Shown piece after piece: positions 9,447 to 18,956 of a stretch of DNA of 64,000 nucleotides. Position 1 is the stretch's first letter. Each line of letters begins with the position of its first letter. The DNA comes from Phenylobacterium sp. GTDB taxonomy: Bacteria; Pseudomonadota; Alphaproteobacteria; Caulobacterales; Caulobacteraceae. A program made the translations under genes and the position numbers. The notes under the pieces are model-generated. The model was not told the DNA's origin and did no database searches. It saw only the letters and a list, made by a program, of their open reading frames with translations. Location of the stretch: the NCBI RefSeq assembly GCF_030651185.1, contig NZ_JAUSCJ010000011.1, forward strand, positions 124,001 to 188,000, written 5' to 3'.

Positions 9447-10280
9447 CTACACCGTCGGGCTTGCGACTCGCGCCAAGCGCACAGCCTTAGCCAAGGATTC
9501 CACTTTGGAAAGAACCCGCGTGGTCACGGTTTCGTTCATTGCCAGGCTTGCCGCGATCTCCTCGACCAGGGCCGAGCCCACCACCACGCCGTCGGCGACC
9601 CGGGCCACCGCTTCGGCGCGTTCCGGGGTCTTGATGCCAAAACCCACGCAGACCGGCAGGCCGCCGGCGGCCCGCACCCGGGCCACATGGGGCGCCACGG
9701 CCGCGGCGTCGGCTTCCTTCACCCCGGTCACCCCGGCCACCGACACATAATAGGCGAAGCCCGAGGTGCGCCGCGCGATCACCTTCAGGCGCGCATCGTC
9801 GCTGGTGGGGGTCGACAGCAGCAGAAGCGACAGGTTCTCGGCGTCCAGGGCGTCGGCCAGGGGATCGGCCTCTTCCGGCGGGATATCCACCACGATCAGG
9901 CCGTCGGCGCCGGCGGCGGCGGCGTCCTGGGCGAAGGCGACAAAGCCGCGGTTCACCAGAGGATTGGCGTAGCCCATCAGGATGATCGGCGTCGTCTGGT
10001 CGCCCTTCCGGAACTCGGCGATCATGGCCAGGGTCTTGGAGAGCGTCATGCCGCTGTCCAGCGCCCGCAGGGCCGCGCGCTGGATGGGCGGGCCCTCGGC
10101 CATGGGGTCGGAGAACGGAAAGCCCACCTCGATCAGGTCGGCGCCGGCGGCGGGCAGGCCCTTCAGGATCTCCAGGCCGCGATCATAGTCGGGGTCGCCG
10201 GCCATGATGTAGGCCACGAAGGCGGCGCGGTTCTCCGCCTTCAGGGCGGCGAAGCGCACGTCGATACGAGCCTTGGTCAA
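9447..10280 (-). CDS. trpA: tryptophan synthase alpha chain
   Basis: A 277-residue TIM-barrel subunit that cleaves indole-3-glycerol phosphate to indole and glyceraldehyde 3-phosphate and passes indole to TrpB. The catalytic Glu is Glu51 in [11 protein letters not shown]. The second catalytic acid, Asp60 in the E. coli enzyme (PLADGP), is Glu62 here (PMAEGP), an unusual but conservative change. Phosphate-binding segments ([18 protein letters not shown]) are intact. It overlaps trpB by 4 bases (ATGA), so the two subunits are translationally coupled. Confidence 0.95.
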   Translation of the reverse strand: MTKARIDVRFAALKAENRAAFVAYIMAGDPDYDRGLEILKGLPAAGADLIEVGFPFSDPMAEGPPIQRAALRALDSGMTLSKTLAMIAEFRKGDQTTPIILMGYANPLVNRGFVAFAQDAAAAGADGLIVVDIPPEEADPLADALDAENLSLLLLSTPTSDDARLKVIARRTSGFAYYVSVAGVTGVKEADAAAVAPHVARVRAAGGLPVCVGFGIKTPERAEAVARVADGVVVGSALVEEIAASLAMNETVTTRVLSKVESLAKAVRLARVASPTV

Positions 10281-11500
10281 ATCGCCATCCCCAGATGGGC
10301 GGCGACGGTGGCCACATCCTTGTCGCCCCGGCCCGACAGGTTCAGGACGACGATCCCGTCCTTGCCGACGTCGCGGGCCACGTCGCCCAGCCGGGCGATG
10401 GCATGCGCGCTCTCGATGGCCGGCAGGATGCCCTCGAGTTCCGCCAGCAGCTTGAAGGCGTCCAGCGACTCCAGGTCGGTGGCGGTGAGGTAGGTGGCGC
10501 GCCCCACATCGTGCAGCCAGGAATGCTCGGGGCCGATGCCGGGATAGTCGAGGCCCGCCGAGATCGAGTGGGCCTCGGTGATCTGGCCCTCGGGGTCCTG
10601 CAGCAGATAGGTCATGTTGCCGTGCAGGACGCCCGGGCGGCCGCCATTGATGGCCGCGGCGTGACGTCCGGTCTCCATGCCCTCGCCCGCGGCCTCGACG
10701 CCGATCAGCTTGACGCTCTCGTCGTTGAGGAAGGGGTGGAACATGCCGATGGCGTTGGAGCCGCCGCCGACGCAGGCGACCACAGCGTCGGGCAGGCGGC
10801 CCTCGGCCTCCATCACCTGAGCCTTGGTCTCGAGGCCGATCACCGACTGGAAATCGCGGACCATGGCCGGATAGGGATGCATGCCCGCCGCGGTGCCGAT
10901 CAGGTAGTAGGTGTCGTGGACGTTGGTGACCCAGTCGCGCAGGGCCTCGTTCATGGCGTCCTTCAGGGTCGCCGAGCCGGAGGTCACAGCCTCCACCCGG
11001 GCGCCCAGCAGGTTCATGCGGAAGACGTTGGGCTTCTGCCGCTCCACGTCCACTGCGCCCATATAGACCACGCAGGGCAGGCCATACTTGGCGCAGACCG
11101 TGGCCGAGGCCACCCCGTGCTGACCCGCGCCGGTCTCGGCGATGATCCGGGTCTTGCCCATGCGCCGCGCCAGCAGGATCTGGCCGATGCAGTTGTTGAT
11201 CTTGTGGGAGCCGGTGTGGTTCAGCTCCTCGCGCTTCAGATAGATCTTGGCGCCGCCGAAGTGCTCCGTCAGCCGCTCGGCGAGATAGAGCGGGCTGGGC
11301 CGCCCCACATAGTGCGTCAGCAGACCCGACAGTTCCGCCTGGAAGGCCGGATCGGCCTTGGCCGCGGAATAGGCCGCATCCAGCTCATGGACCAGCGGCA
11401 TCAGGGTCTCGGGGACGTAGCGTCCGCCATAGTCCCCGAACCGCCCATTGGCGTCGGGATAGGCGGCATAGTCGTTGGGCTTGGCGCTGGGCGCGTTCAC
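10277..11500 (-). CDS. trpB: tryptophan synthase beta chain
   Basis: A 407-residue PLP enzyme that condenses indole with L-serine to give tryptophan. The Schiff-base lysine is Lys100 in [10 protein letters not shown], the PLP phosphate-binding loop is [11 protein letters not shown], and the channel segment [10 protein letters not shown] is intact. Length is normal. It lies between trpF (42 bases upstream) and trpA (4-base overlap), giving the trpFBA order found in many proteobacteria. No Trp-rich leader peptide or attenuator is visible upstream of trpF. Confidence 0.97.
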   Translation of the reverse strand: MNAPSAKPNDYAAYPDANGRFGDYGGRYVPETLMPLVHELDAAYSAAKADPAFQAELSGLLTHYVGRPSPLYLAERLTEHFGGAKIYLKREELNHTGSHKINNCIGQILLARRMGKTRIIAETGAGQHGVASATVCAKYGLPCVVYMGAVDVERQKPNVFRMNLLGARVEAVTSGSATLKDAMNEALRDWVTNVHDTYYLIGTAAGMHPYPAMVRDFQSVIGLETKAQVMEAEGRLPDAVVACVGGGSNAIGMFHPFLNDESVKLIGVEAAGEGMETGRHAAAINGGRPGVLHGNMTYLLQDPEGQITEAHSISAGLDYPGIGPEHSWLHDVGRATYLTATDLESLDAFKLLAELEGILPAIESAHAIARLGDVARDVGKDGIVVLNLSGRGDKDVATVAAHLGMAI

Positions 11501-11542
11501 GTCACTATCACTCGGCTCGGGATCGGGGCTCAGGCAATACGT

Positions 11543-12187
11543 TCAGGCGCGGCTTACGGCTTCAAGAAACGCCGTGATCAAGGCCGGGTCCTTTAGGCCG
11601 GGACCGCGCTCCACGCCAGAGGAAACGTCCACCATGGGCGCGCCCGACAGCCGCACCGCATCGACGACGTTCCACGGATCCAGGCCGCCGGCCAGGAACC
11701 ACGGCTTCTGGAACCGGTGGCCCATCATCAGGGTCCAGTCGAAGCGCGCGCCGTTGCCGCCGGGCAGCTCGGAGTCCTGCGGCGCCTTGGCGTCGAACAT
11801 CAGGTGGTCGGTCGCCGCCTCATAGGCCTTGGCGGCCGACAGGTCGTGGGCGGTGGAGATCGACAGCGCCTTGATGATCCCGGCCCCGGTGCGCGCCGCG
11901 ATGGCCCGCGCCCGCGCCGGGGTCTCGGCGCCGTGCAGTTGGAACAGGTCGGGCTGCAGGACGGCGTTCAAGCGGTCCACCAGGTCGTCGTCGGGGTCCA
12001 CCGTGACCGCCACGATCTTCACATTCTTGGCCCGCGCCTCGGCGGTCAGCCGCGCCGCGGCGTCCGGCGCGATGTTGCGGGGGCTCTTGGCGAAGAACAT
12101 GAAGCCGAGATGGCTCACCCCGCCGGCCACGGCGGCGCTGACCGTCTCGGGGGTGGACAGGCCGCAGATCTTGGTGGGCAGGGTCAT
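11543..12187 (-). CDS. trpF: phosphoribosylanthranilate isomerase
   Basis: A 214-residue TIM barrel that converts phosphoribosylanthranilate to CdRP in tryptophan synthesis. The general-base cysteine is in TKICGL (Cys8), followed by GFMFFAKSPRNI near residue 30 and LFQLHGAETP near 100. The C-terminal WFLAGGLDPWNV and VDVSSGVERGPGLKD segments bind phosphate and supply the catalytic Asp. It is the promoter-proximal gene of the trpFBA-accD-folC run. Only about 30 bases separate its start from the mscL stop, so read-through from mscL is possible. Confidence 0.95.
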   Translation of the reverse strand: MTLPTKICGLSTPETVSAAVAGGVSHLGFMFFAKSPRNIAPDAAARLTAEARAKNVKIVAVTVDPDDDLVDRLNAVLQPDLFQLHGAETPARARAIAARTGAGIIKALSISTAHDLSAAKAYEAATDHLMFDAKAPQDSELPGGNGARFDWTLMMGHRFQKPWFLAGGLDPWNVVDAVRLSGAPMVDVSSGVERGPGLKDPALITAFLEAVSRA

Positions 12188-12218
12188 GCCGCCGATAAGG
12201 GCTATCGCGCCCTCGATT

Positions 12219-12641
12219 TCAAGACTTGGCCTGGTTCTTCAGCAGGTCGCGGATCTCGATCAGCAGGGCTTCCTGCGGCGGCGGCGCGGGCTTCTCGGCC
12301 GGCGAGGCCTCGGCGTCGCGGCGCCGGATGGTGTTCACGCCCTTGACGATCAGGAACACCACCCAGGCCACGATCGTGAACTTGATCATGGTGTTGAAGA
12401 AGGCGCCGTACTGGATGGCCACCAGTTCGCTGGCCTTGGTCAGGGGATTGTCCGGCTTCAGCACCAGCTGCAGGTCGGAAAAGTCGACCCCGCTCAGCAG
12501 CAGGCCGATGGGCGGCATGACCACCTGGTCCACCAGGCTCTTGACGATGTCGTTGAACGCCGCCCCGACGATCACGCCGACGGCCAGGTCGATGACGTTA
12601 CCGCGGGCGATGAACTCGCGGAATTCACTGAAGATGCTCAT
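12219..12641 (-). CDS. mscL: large-conductance mechanosensitive channel
   Basis: A 140-residue inner-membrane channel that opens under membrane tension to relieve hypo-osmotic shock. TM1 is the conserved NVIDLAVGVIVGAAFNDIVKSLV stretch (split here as NVIDLAVGV and IVGAAFNDIVKSL), with the periplasmic loop ending in AIQYGAFFNTMIKF and TM2 near residues 75-98. The cytoplasmic end holds the charged helix ALLIEIRDLLKNQ. The start MSIFSEFREF at 12641 matches the family N-terminus; an in-frame extension to 12707 overlaps the divergent kinase gene and is rejected. Confidence 0.95.
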   Translation of the reverse strand: MSIFSEFREFIARGNVIDLAVGVIVGAAFNDIVKSLVDQVVMPPIGLLLSGVDFSDLQLVLKPDNPLTKASELVAIQYGAFFNTMIKFTIVAWVVFLIVKGVNTIRRRDAEASPAEKPAPPPQEALLIEIRDLLKNQAKS

Positions 12642-12699
12642 GGTCACGCTCTGGCCTAGGGATGTGTCAGGATCGTGGGCGGGCTGAATCGGGTCAAGC

Positions 12700-13566
12700 G
12701 TGAGCAAGCGGGCGCTGAAGCATTTCGGGGTGACGGAGGCCGACCTGCTTGGGGCGGGCGTCCAGAGCCGCGCCTATGGCCTGGGCGCTGACGGCGTGCT
12801 GCGGGTGTTCTCCCCCGCGACCCCGCTCGCCCACGTCCAGGCCCTGGACGGCTTCTACCGTCGGCTCGACACCCGGGCGGTGGGCTTCCAGGTTCCCCGT
12901 TTCGACGAGGTTCTGCAGCTGGGCAGCGTCGCCTGCGTGGTGGAGGCGCGCATCCCAGGCATCGAATTGACCCGATTCCTCGACACCGCCCCGCCGGAGG
13001 CGCGCAAGCAGGCGCTCGCCAACTACATGGCTGCCGCGGGCGAAATCCAAGCCATCGGCTACGAGGCGGCGTTTTACGGCCAAATCCTAGGGGACACCCC
13101 GGTCCGTTCCGACAGCTGGCCGACCTATCTAAGCCGCCGGGTTCGGGCGTCGCTGGCCGAGGCTCCCTGGGCCCTGGCCGACCTGACAGCCCCGGCTGCG
13201 GTCCTCGCGTTGTTCGACAGCCTGGCTCTGGCCCGCATTGCGGCGCCACGACGGCTGGCGCATGGCGACTATCATCCGGGCAATGTGCTGGTGGACGAGG
13301 TCGGCGCGGTCACCGGGGTGATCGACTTCAGTGTCCAGGCGGTGATGGGCGATCCGCTGCTGGACCTGACATCGGCGGCCTTCTTCTTCGACGACAAGGC
13401 CAACCGGGCCTTTGCGGCCGGCCAAGCGGAGGGCGTCGAGGGCTTCGACGAGGCCACCCGGCTCTACTGGCTCTATTACAGCTTCTTCTATCTCAGCACG
13501 AAGGCGGCCAAGCCGGCGCTCTATGACCTGTGCGTCCGCAGCCTCAACGGGGCGGTGGCGGCCTGA
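12700..13566 (+). CDS. aminoglycoside-phosphotransferase-fold kinase, substrate unknown
   Basis: A 288-residue protein with the APH/choline kinase fold. The catalytic loop HGDYHPGNVLVD lies near residues 187-198, and the Mg-binding DFSVQAVMGDPLLDL segment follows near 208. The N-lobe (VQSRAYGLGADGVLRVF) binds ATP. The start is a GTG at 12700. Such proteins phosphorylate small molecules; nothing shows antibiotic resistance, and the chromosomal setting between mscL and ihfB argues for a housekeeping or unknown substrate. It converges with ihfB, three bases between the stops. Confidence 0.8.
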   Translation: MSKRALKHFGVTEADLLGAGVQSRAYGLGADGVLRVFSPATPLAHVQALDGFYRRLDTRAVGFQVPRFDEVLQLGSVACVVEARIPGIELTRFLDTAPPEARKQALANYMAAAGEIQAIGYEAAFYGQILGDTPVRSDSWPTYLSRRVRASLAEAPWALADLTAPAAVLALFDSLALARIAAPRRLAHGDYHPGNVLVDEVGAVTGVIDFSVQAVMGDPLLDLTSAAFFFDDKANRAFAAGQAEGVEGFDEATRLYWLYYSFFYLSTKAAKPALYDLCVRSLNGAVAA

Positions 13567-13569
13567 GGC

Positions 13570-13854
13570 CTATTCGTCGGCGTTGAGCCGCTCGCGCAGT
13601 TCCTTGCCGCTCTTGAAGAAGGGCACGTGCTTGGCGCGGACCTCGACGGCCTCGCCGGTGCGCGGGTTGCGGCCGGCCCGGGCGTCGCGCGAGCGGACGG
13701 ACAGCGCGCCGAAGCCACGCAGTTCCACCCGGCCGCCGTTCTCCAGGGCCTGGATCATGCGCTCAAGGATCACCCCCACCACGCGCTCGATATCGCGCTG
13801 GGTGAGGTGCGGGTTTTCCTCAGCGAGTTTGGCGATCAGCTCAGACTTGATCAT
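13570..13854 (-). CDS. ihfB: integration host factor beta subunit
   Basis: A 94-residue DNA-bending protein of the HU/IHF family. The beta-arm carries [10 protein letters not shown], whose Pro intercalates into the minor groove, and the body segments [12 protein letters not shown] and [14 protein letters not shown] are typical of IhfB rather than HU. It pairs with IhfA to bend DNA by about 160 degrees for recombination, replication and sigma-54 promoters; rpoN is also in this window. It lies downstream of rpsA on the same strand as in many proteobacteria, but 291 bases and a rho-independent terminator separate the two, so it likely has its own promoter. Confidence 0.95.
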   Translation of the reverse strand: MIKSELIAKLAEENPHLTQRDIERVVGVILERMIQALENGGRVELRGFGALSVRSRDARAGRNPRTGEAVEVRAKHVPFFKSGKELRERLNADE

Positions 13855-14080
13855 GCCTTCTTCCGGTCGTTCGGCTGCGGAACATGGTCGAGTCCCTGAG
13901 GATGTTCAAGGCAGGAAAAGGGTTTACGGCCCGCTGACGATAATCTGCGCCGAAAGCTTGGGCTGACTTGTCCCAAATCGGGGCCCTGAAAGGGTTGGTT
14001 GGCGTGGTGAGGCTTTCTGTCGGTCGTCCGACACAGAAGGGGAGGCGCGTCGGTCAACTCAGGATAGTGCGGTTTTCGAA

Positions 14081-14118
14081 AAAGAAAACGGCGGACCGGT
14101 TTCCCGATCCGCCGTTCT
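14081..14118 (-). terminator. rho-independent terminator after rpsA
   Basis: On the minus strand AACGGCGGAtCGG, loop GAAA, and CCGgTCCGCCGTT form a strong stem, followed by TTCTTTTT. It sits 28 bases past the rpsA stop and separates rpsA from ihfB. Confidence 0.9.
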
Positions 14119-14145
14119 CAGCTCATTGCCGAAGGTCGCGAACGA

Positions 14146-15855
14146 TTAGTCGTTCTTGGCCTTCTCGCGCAGGGCGGCGCCGAGGATGTCGCCCAGCGAG
14201 GCGCCGGAGTCCGACGAGCCGAACTGCTCGATGGCTTCCTTTTCCTCGGCCATTTCCAGAGCCTTGATCGACAGGCCCACCCGACGGGCGGCCTTGTCGA
14301 CGGTGGTGATCTGGGCGTCGACGCGGTCGCCGACGGCGAAACGCTCGGGACGCTGGTCGGCGCGGTCGCGGGACAGGTCCGACTTGCGCACGAAGGCGGT
14401 CATCGGGGCCTCGTCCTCACCGAAGCGGACTTCGATGCCGCCGGTGGTGACTTCCGTCACGGTGACGGTGACGGTCTGGCCCTTGCGGAAGCCGTCGCCC
14501 ACCATCGGATCGCCGGCCAGCTGCTTGATGCCCAGCGAGATGCGTTCCTTCTCGACGTCGACGTCCAGGACGCGGGCCTTGACCATTTCGCCCTTGTGAT
14601 ACTTGGCGATGGCTTCTTCGCCCGACGCCGTCCAGTCGAGGTCCGAGAGGTGGACCATGCCGTCGATGTCGTTTTCCAGGCCGATGAACAGGCCGAACTC
14701 GGTGGCGTTCTTGACCTCGCCTTCCACGGTCGAACCGACCGGGTGCGCCGCGACGAACGCGTCCCAAGGATTGTCCATGGCCTGCTTCAGGCCGAGCGAG
14801 ACGCGACGCTTGGACGGATCGACGTCCAGGACCACGACCTCAACCTCTTGCGAGGTGGAGACGATCTTGCCCGGATGGACGTTCTTCTTGGTCCAGGACA
14901 TTTCCGACACGTGGACCAGGCCCTCGACCCCGGCTTCCAGCTCCACGAAGGCGCCGTAGTCGGTGATGTTGGTGATCCGGCCGGTGAACTTCGCGCCGAC
15001 CGGGTACTTGGCTTCCACGCCGTCCCAGGGGTCGGACTGCAGCTGCTTCATGCCGAGCGAGATACGCTGGGTGTCGGGGTTGATCTTGACGATCTGCACC
15101 TTGACGGTGTCGCCCACGGCCAGGACCTGGCTGGGGTGATTGACGCGCTTCCAGCTCATGTCGGTGACGTGCAGCAGGCCGTCGATGCCGCCCAGGTCCA
15201 CGAAGGCGCCGTAGTCGGTGATGTTCTTGACCACGCCTTCGCGGATCTCGCCCTCTTGCAGCTGGGAAACCAGCTCAGTGCGCTGTTCGGCGCGGGCTTC
15301 TTCCAGGATGGCGCGACGCGAGACGACGATGTTGCCGCGCGGACGGTCCATTTTCAGGATGGCGAAGGGCTGTTCCTTGCCCATCAGCGGGCCGACGTCG
15401 CGCACGGGGCGGATGTCGACCTGGCTGCCGGGCAGGAAGGCCGAGGCGCCGCCGAGGTCGACGGTGAAGCCGCCCTTCACGCGGCCGACGATGGAGCCCA
15501 TCACCGGTTCGTTCTTCTCGTAGACGCCTTCCAGACGGGTCCAGGCCTCTTCGCGGCGGGCCTTGTCGCGGCTGATGACCGCTTCGCCCATGGCGTTCTC
15601 GACGCGCTCGAGGAAGACCTCGACGGTGGAGCCGACCACGATGGGGGCGGGATCATCGCCTTCCTGGTTGAATTCCTTCAGGGACACGCGGCCCTCGGTC
15701 TTCAGACCCACGTCGATGATCGCGAAATCCTTCTCGATCCCGACCACGATCCCCTTGACCACCACGCCTTCCATGAAGTCGCGGCCGCCCATGGACTCGT
15801 CCAGCAGGGCGGAGAAGTCGTCGCGGGAGGGGGACAGGCTCATATCGTCAGCCAT
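14146..15855 (-). CDS. rpsA: 30S ribosomal protein S1
   Basis: A 569-residue protein with six S1 (OB-fold) domains that binds mRNA and delivers it to the 30S subunit. The first two domains are the ribosome-binding pair; domains 3-6 show repeated GAFVDLGGIDGLLHVTDMSW-like segments (residues about 220-240, with copies near 305, 393 and 480) that bind RNA. It ends in an acidic/alanine tail ALREKAKND. It lies between cmk and ihfB, the classical cmk-rpsA-ihfB order. The 176-base gap to cmk may hold its own promoter and the usual S1 autoregulatory leader, which I cannot define further. Confidence 0.97.
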   Translation of the reverse strand: MADDMSLSPSRDDFSALLDESMGGRDFMEGVVVKGIVVGIEKDFAIIDVGLKTEGRVSLKEFNQEGDDPAPIVVGSTVEVFLERVENAMGEAVISRDKARREEAWTRLEGVYEKNEPVMGSIVGRVKGGFTVDLGGASAFLPGSQVDIRPVRDVGPLMGKEQPFAILKMDRPRGNIVVSRRAILEEARAEQRTELVSQLQEGEIREGVVKNITDYGAFVDLGGIDGLLHVTDMSWKRVNHPSQVLAVGDTVKVQIVKINPDTQRISLGMKQLQSDPWDGVEAKYPVGAKFTGRITNITDYGAFVELEAGVEGLVHVSEMSWTKKNVHPGKIVSTSQEVEVVVLDVDPSKRRVSLGLKQAMDNPWDAFVAAHPVGSTVEGEVKNATEFGLFIGLENDIDGMVHLSDLDWTASGEEAIAKYHKGEMVKARVLDVDVEKERISLGIKQLAGDPMVGDGFRKGQTVTVTVTEVTTGGIEVRFGEDEAPMTAFVRKSDLSRDRADQRPERFAVGDRVDAQITTVDKAARRVGLSIKALEMAEEKEAIEQFGSSDSGASLGDILGAALREKAKND

Positions 15856-16031
15856 AATATTCTTTCGTCTTTCAGATGACGCCGTCCGGAATGCGGAAAT
15901 GGCCCGACCCGCATGAGCGGTCGGAGTCCCGGCGTCGGGTTAAGGGTTGCAAACCGAAGGCGTCGGGGCGGACCCCAGCGCGGTGAAATTCGCCCGCAGC
16001 CATCGAGGGAAAGGAACGTTTGGATTGCCCG

Positions 16032-16682
16032 TCAGGAAGTTTCCCACCGGGCTCGCGCCGCCTCGACCGTGCGGCGGGCCGCATCGGTGGCCTGCTCTAT
16101 AGTCATTTCAGTGGTGTCCAGCAAGACGGCGTCGGCGGCGGCCACCATGGGGCTGTCGGCACGGCCTCCGTCGCGGGCGTCGCGCTTGCGGATGTCGTCG
16201 AGGATGTCGGCCAGATCCACGTGCTCCCCCTGACCTTTCAGCTGCTTCCAGCGCCGCTCGGCCCGCACCTCCGGGGTCGCGGTCACGAACAGCTTGGCCG
16301 GCGCCTCGGGGCAGATGACGGTGCCCATGTCGCGCCCGTCCAGCACCGCGCCGCCCGGCGTGCGGGCGAAGGCCAGCTGCAGCTCGCGCAGGGCCAGGCG
16401 CACGGCCGAATGCACGGCCACCCGGCTGGCGCACTCGCCGGCCCCCCGGGTGCGGAATTCCGGATCGTCCAGCATGGCGGCGGTCAGCGTCATGGCCACC
16501 GCGCCCGCGTCCTGCTCGCTATCCAGGTCCTTGCCGGCCCGCTGGGTCAGCACGCCCACGGCCCGGTACAGCAATCCCGAATCCAGCACCGGCACGCCGT
16601 AGAGCGCCCCCAGCCGATGGGCGATGGTCCCCTTGCCCGAGGCCGCGGGCCCATCGACGGTGATGATGAAGGGGGGTTTCAC
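16032..16682 (-). CDS. cmk: cytidylate kinase
   Basis: A 216-residue P-loop kinase that makes CDP and dCDP from CMP and dCMP. The P-loop is VDGPAASGKGT (residues about 9-19). The NMP-binding part LDSGLLYRAVGVL near 34 and DGRDMGTVICPEA near 117 are characteristic. Length is slightly short of E. coli Cmk (227). It follows aroA by 58 bases on the same strand; an inverted repeat in that gap may end some aroA transcripts. Confidence 0.95.
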   Translation of the reverse strand: MKPPFIITVDGPAASGKGTIAHRLGALYGVPVLDSGLLYRAVGVLTQRAGKDLDSEQDAGAVAMTLTAAMLDDPEFRTRGAGECASRVAVHSAVRLALRELQLAFARTPGGAVLDGRDMGTVICPEAPAKLFVTATPEVRAERRWKQLKGQGEHVDLADILDDIRKRDARDGGRADSPMVAAADAVLLDTTEMTIEQATDAARRTVEAARARWETS

Positions 16683-16685
16683 GTT

Positions 16686-16726
16686 CTTTTCCTCCCCCGT
16701 TCCCGTTGGTCACGGGGGAGGAAAAG
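16686..16726 (-). terminator. 15-bp perfect inverted repeat between aroA and cmk
   Basis: CTTTTCCTCCCCCGT and its exact complement ACGGGGGAGGAAAAG flank an 11-base loop. On the minus strand the hairpin falls just after the aroA stop and just before the cmk start, and ends in CTTTTCC... with four T, so it could act as a weak terminator or attenuator. Confidence 0.5.
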
Positions 16727-16740
16727 TTCGGCGCAATGCC

Positions 16741-18063
16741 TCACGCCAGCTCCCCGCCCAGCCCGCGCATCATCTCCACGAACCCCGGGAAGCTGGTGGC
16801 GATCATGCCGGGCTCATCGACACTGACCGCGTCGTCCGACGCCAGGCCCATCACCAGGTGCGACATGGCGATCCGGTGGTCGCCCTTGGTGACCACGCGG
16901 GCCCCGCCGGCGGCCGGATGGTTGCCGCGCGCCGACCCCACCACGATCAGGCCCTCCGGCTCCTCCTCGACCCCGATGCCGCAGGCGGTCAGCCCCGCCG
17001 CCATCAGGGCGATGCGGTCGCTCTCCTTGACCCGCATCTCGCCGATGCCGCGCATGTGGGTCGGCCCCTCGGCGAAGGCCGCGGCCACCGCCAGGATCGG
17101 ATATTCGTCGATCATCGACGGCGCCCGCTCGGGCGGCACGTCGACGCCGTGCATCGCTGAATAGCGCGCGGTGACGTCGCCCACCTGCTCGCCGCCCTCA
17201 TCGCGCAGGTTCGAGATCGTCAGGTCCGCTCCCATCTCCTGCAGGGTGGTGAACAGGCCGGTGCGCAGCACATTGAGCAGCACGCCTTCCACCGTCACCT
17301 CTGACCCCGGGGTGATCAGGGCCGCCACCAGGGGGAAGGCCGCCGAGGAGGGGTCGCCGGGCACGATGATCTTCGTCCCGGTCAGCGTCTGGCCGCCCGG
17401 CAGGTCGATATGGCGCTCGCCGTCCCGGTCCTCGACATGGATCACCGCCCCGAAGGCCCGCAGCATCCGCTCTGTATGGTCCCGTGTCGCCTCGGGTTCG
17501 ATGACGCCGGCCCCGCCGTCGGCGTGCAGGCCCGCCAGCAGCACCGCCGACTTCACCTGGGCCGAGGGCTCGGGCAGGCGGTAGTCGATACGCTTCAGCG
17601 CCCCGCCCTGCAGGGTGAGCGGGAGCCGCCCGCCGGTCCGGCAGGCGAAGCTCGCCCCCATCGCCTTCAGGGGGTTCATCACCCGGTTCATCGGCCGCCC
17701 GCGCAGGGAGGCGTCGCCGGTGAAGGTGGCGGCCATCGGGAACCCCGCCGCCGCCCCCATGATCAGCCGCACGCCGGTGCCGGCGTTGCCGCAGTCGATC
17801 ACGTCGTCGGGCTCGGAAAACCCGCCACGGCCCTCGACGCGCCAGCGGCCCTCCCCCAGCCGGGTGACGGTGGCGCCGAAGGCCGCCATGGCGGCGGCCG
17901 TACGCTTCACATCGTCGCCTTCGAGTAGACCCTCGATCTCTGTCGTTCCGGTCGCCAGCGCCCCGAAGATGAGCGCGCGATGGGAAATCGACTTGTCGCC
18001 CGGGGCGCGCACGCGGCCCCGCAGCGGGCCGCCGCGTTTCGCGGTCAGTCCTGCCGACGTCAT
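16741..18063 (-). CDS. aroA: 3-phosphoshikimate 1-carboxyvinyltransferase (EPSP synthase)
   Basis: A 440-residue enzyme that joins PEP to shikimate 3-phosphate in aromatic amino acid synthesis. The N-terminal [13 protein letters not shown] carries the PEP-binding Lys, then GNAGTGVRL near residue 95, [12 protein letters not shown] near 205 and RVKESDRI near 355 follow. The start at 18063 (MTSAGLTAK) is chosen because GGAGG lies 12 bases upstream; an extension to 18156 overlaps the divergent gene's leader. NAGTGVRLI (Gly, not Ala, after NA and before T) marks the sequence as near the glyphosate-sensitive class, an inference only. Confidence 0.95.
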   Translation of the reverse strand: MTSAGLTAKRGGPLRGRVRAPGDKSISHRALIFGALATGTTEIEGLLEGDDVKRTAAAMAAFGATVTRLGEGRWRVEGRGGFSEPDDVIDCGNAGTGVRLIMGAAAGFPMAATFTGDASLRGRPMNRVMNPLKAMGASFACRTGGRLPLTLQGGALKRIDYRLPEPSAQVKSAVLLAGLHADGGAGVIEPEATRDHTERMLRAFGAVIHVEDRDGERHIDLPGGQTLTGTKIIVPGDPSSAAFPLVAALITPGSEVTVEGVLLNVLRTGLFTTLQEMGADLTISNLRDEGGEQVGDVTARYSAMHGVDVPPERAPSMIDEYPILAVAAAFAEGPTHMRGIGEMRVKESDRIALMAAGLTACGIGVEEEPEGLIVVGSARGNHPAAGGARVVTKGDHRIAMSHLVMGLASDDAVSVDEPGMIATSFPGFVEMMRGLGGELA

Positions 18064-18180
18064 GGGAATGCCAAGCCTCCTTAAGGCTCTGCTGTTGTCA
18101 CGAGGGGGTTTGCTTTTGACAGCGGCGCTGGCGCATGGCAAGGGACCCGGCTTCATTCGAACCCCTTAGAGGCTTAGCCC

Positions 18181-18660
18181 TTGGCCAATCCCGAACTGGG
18201 CGCAAAGCAGATCTGTCCGAACTGCCAAGCGAAGTTCTACGACCTCACCCGTCGTCCCGCCCACTGCCCGAAATGCGCCACCGAGTTCGACCCCGATGAG
18301 GCTGTCCGCAGCCGCCGGAGCCGTTCGCGCGTCGCCCCCACCGACCACGAGGTCGAAGAGGAGGGCGAAGCCCAGGTGCGCGGCAAGTCGGAGGCCGACG
18401 ACGACGACGAAGAAGAGGAAGTCGTCACCCCGGAACTCGACGAAGTGGTCGATGCTCCGATCATCCCCGGCGACGACGATGACGACGACGCCGAACCGGG
18501 CGCCACGCCCGAGGACGAGCTCGCCGGCTTCTCCGAGGACGAGGAAGATCTCGAGGAAGACACCGACGACGTGCCCTTCCTGGAAGAAGACGACGAAGAC
18601 GACTTCGACGACACCGAAATCGAGGGTCTGCCCGGCGAGGGCGACGTCGAGGACCGCTGA
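18181..18660 (+). CDS. TIGR02300-like acidic protein with N-terminal zinc ribbon
   Basis: A 159-residue protein starting with TTG, eight bases after GAGG. The N-terminus has a four-cysteine zinc ribbon, ICPNCQAKFYDL then HCPKCATEF (residues about 12-35). The remainder is extremely acidic, with runs of Asp and Glu such as DDDDEEEEV and DDDDDD, and is likely disordered. It matches an alphaproteobacterial family I remember as TIGR02300, of unknown role; the layout suggests a nucleic-acid or protein binder whose tail mimics nucleic acid. It diverges from aroA with a shared 117-base promoter region. Confidence 0.8.
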   Translation: MANPELGAKQICPNCQAKFYDLTRRPAHCPKCATEFDPDEAVRSRRSRSRVAPTDHEVEEEGEAQVRGKSEADDDDEEEEVVTPELDEVVDAPIIPGDDDDDDAEPGATPEDELAGFSEDEEDLEEDTDDVPFLEEDDEDDFDDTEIEGLPGEGDVEDR

Positions 18661-18673
18661 TTTTAGCTGCGAC

Positions 18674-18707
18674 AAGCCGCCTGCAAATTTCCTTTGCGGG
18701 CGGGCTT
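18674..18707 (+). terminator. hairpin terminator after the acidic zinc-ribbon gene
   Basis: AAGCCgCCtGCAAA, loop TTTCC, then TTTGCgGGcGGGCTT. It lies 14 bases after the stop and before tRNA-Ala. Confidence 0.65.
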
Positions 18708-18788
18708 GATCGCGGCGAACTGTCAGACTAGGTTCCGCGCCTCTTCGGGGAGGGCCTTCCGGGCCAGACACGAAGAACCCGAGACCTC

Positions 18789-18864
<76 letters not shown>

Positions 18865-18866
18865 TC

Positions 18867-18898
18867 CCTTCCCCGGCCCTTACAGGGTCGGGGAAAGG
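18867..18898 (+). terminator. hairpin carried by the element directly after tRNA-Ala
   Basis: CCTTCCCCGGCCCT, loop TAC, AGGGTCGGGGAAAGG, 14 pairs with one bulged A. It lies inside the element, three bases after the tRNA, and probably replaces the tRNA's own terminator, which was moved beyond attR. Confidence 0.7.
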
Positions 18899-18956
18899 TC
18901 CACTTTCCAAAGCCTTATGACGACCGGGTGTTACGTCTGTTATAGGATGTAGCAGC

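Noticed and set aside
12188..12218. trp attenuator before trpF
   Set aside because: The gap has only 31 bases, with no Trp-rich leader peptide or alternative hairpins.
14596..15879. 427-codon plus-strand frame opposite rpsA
   Set aside because: Shadow of the rpsA S1 repeats; His/Gly/Val-rich with no domain.
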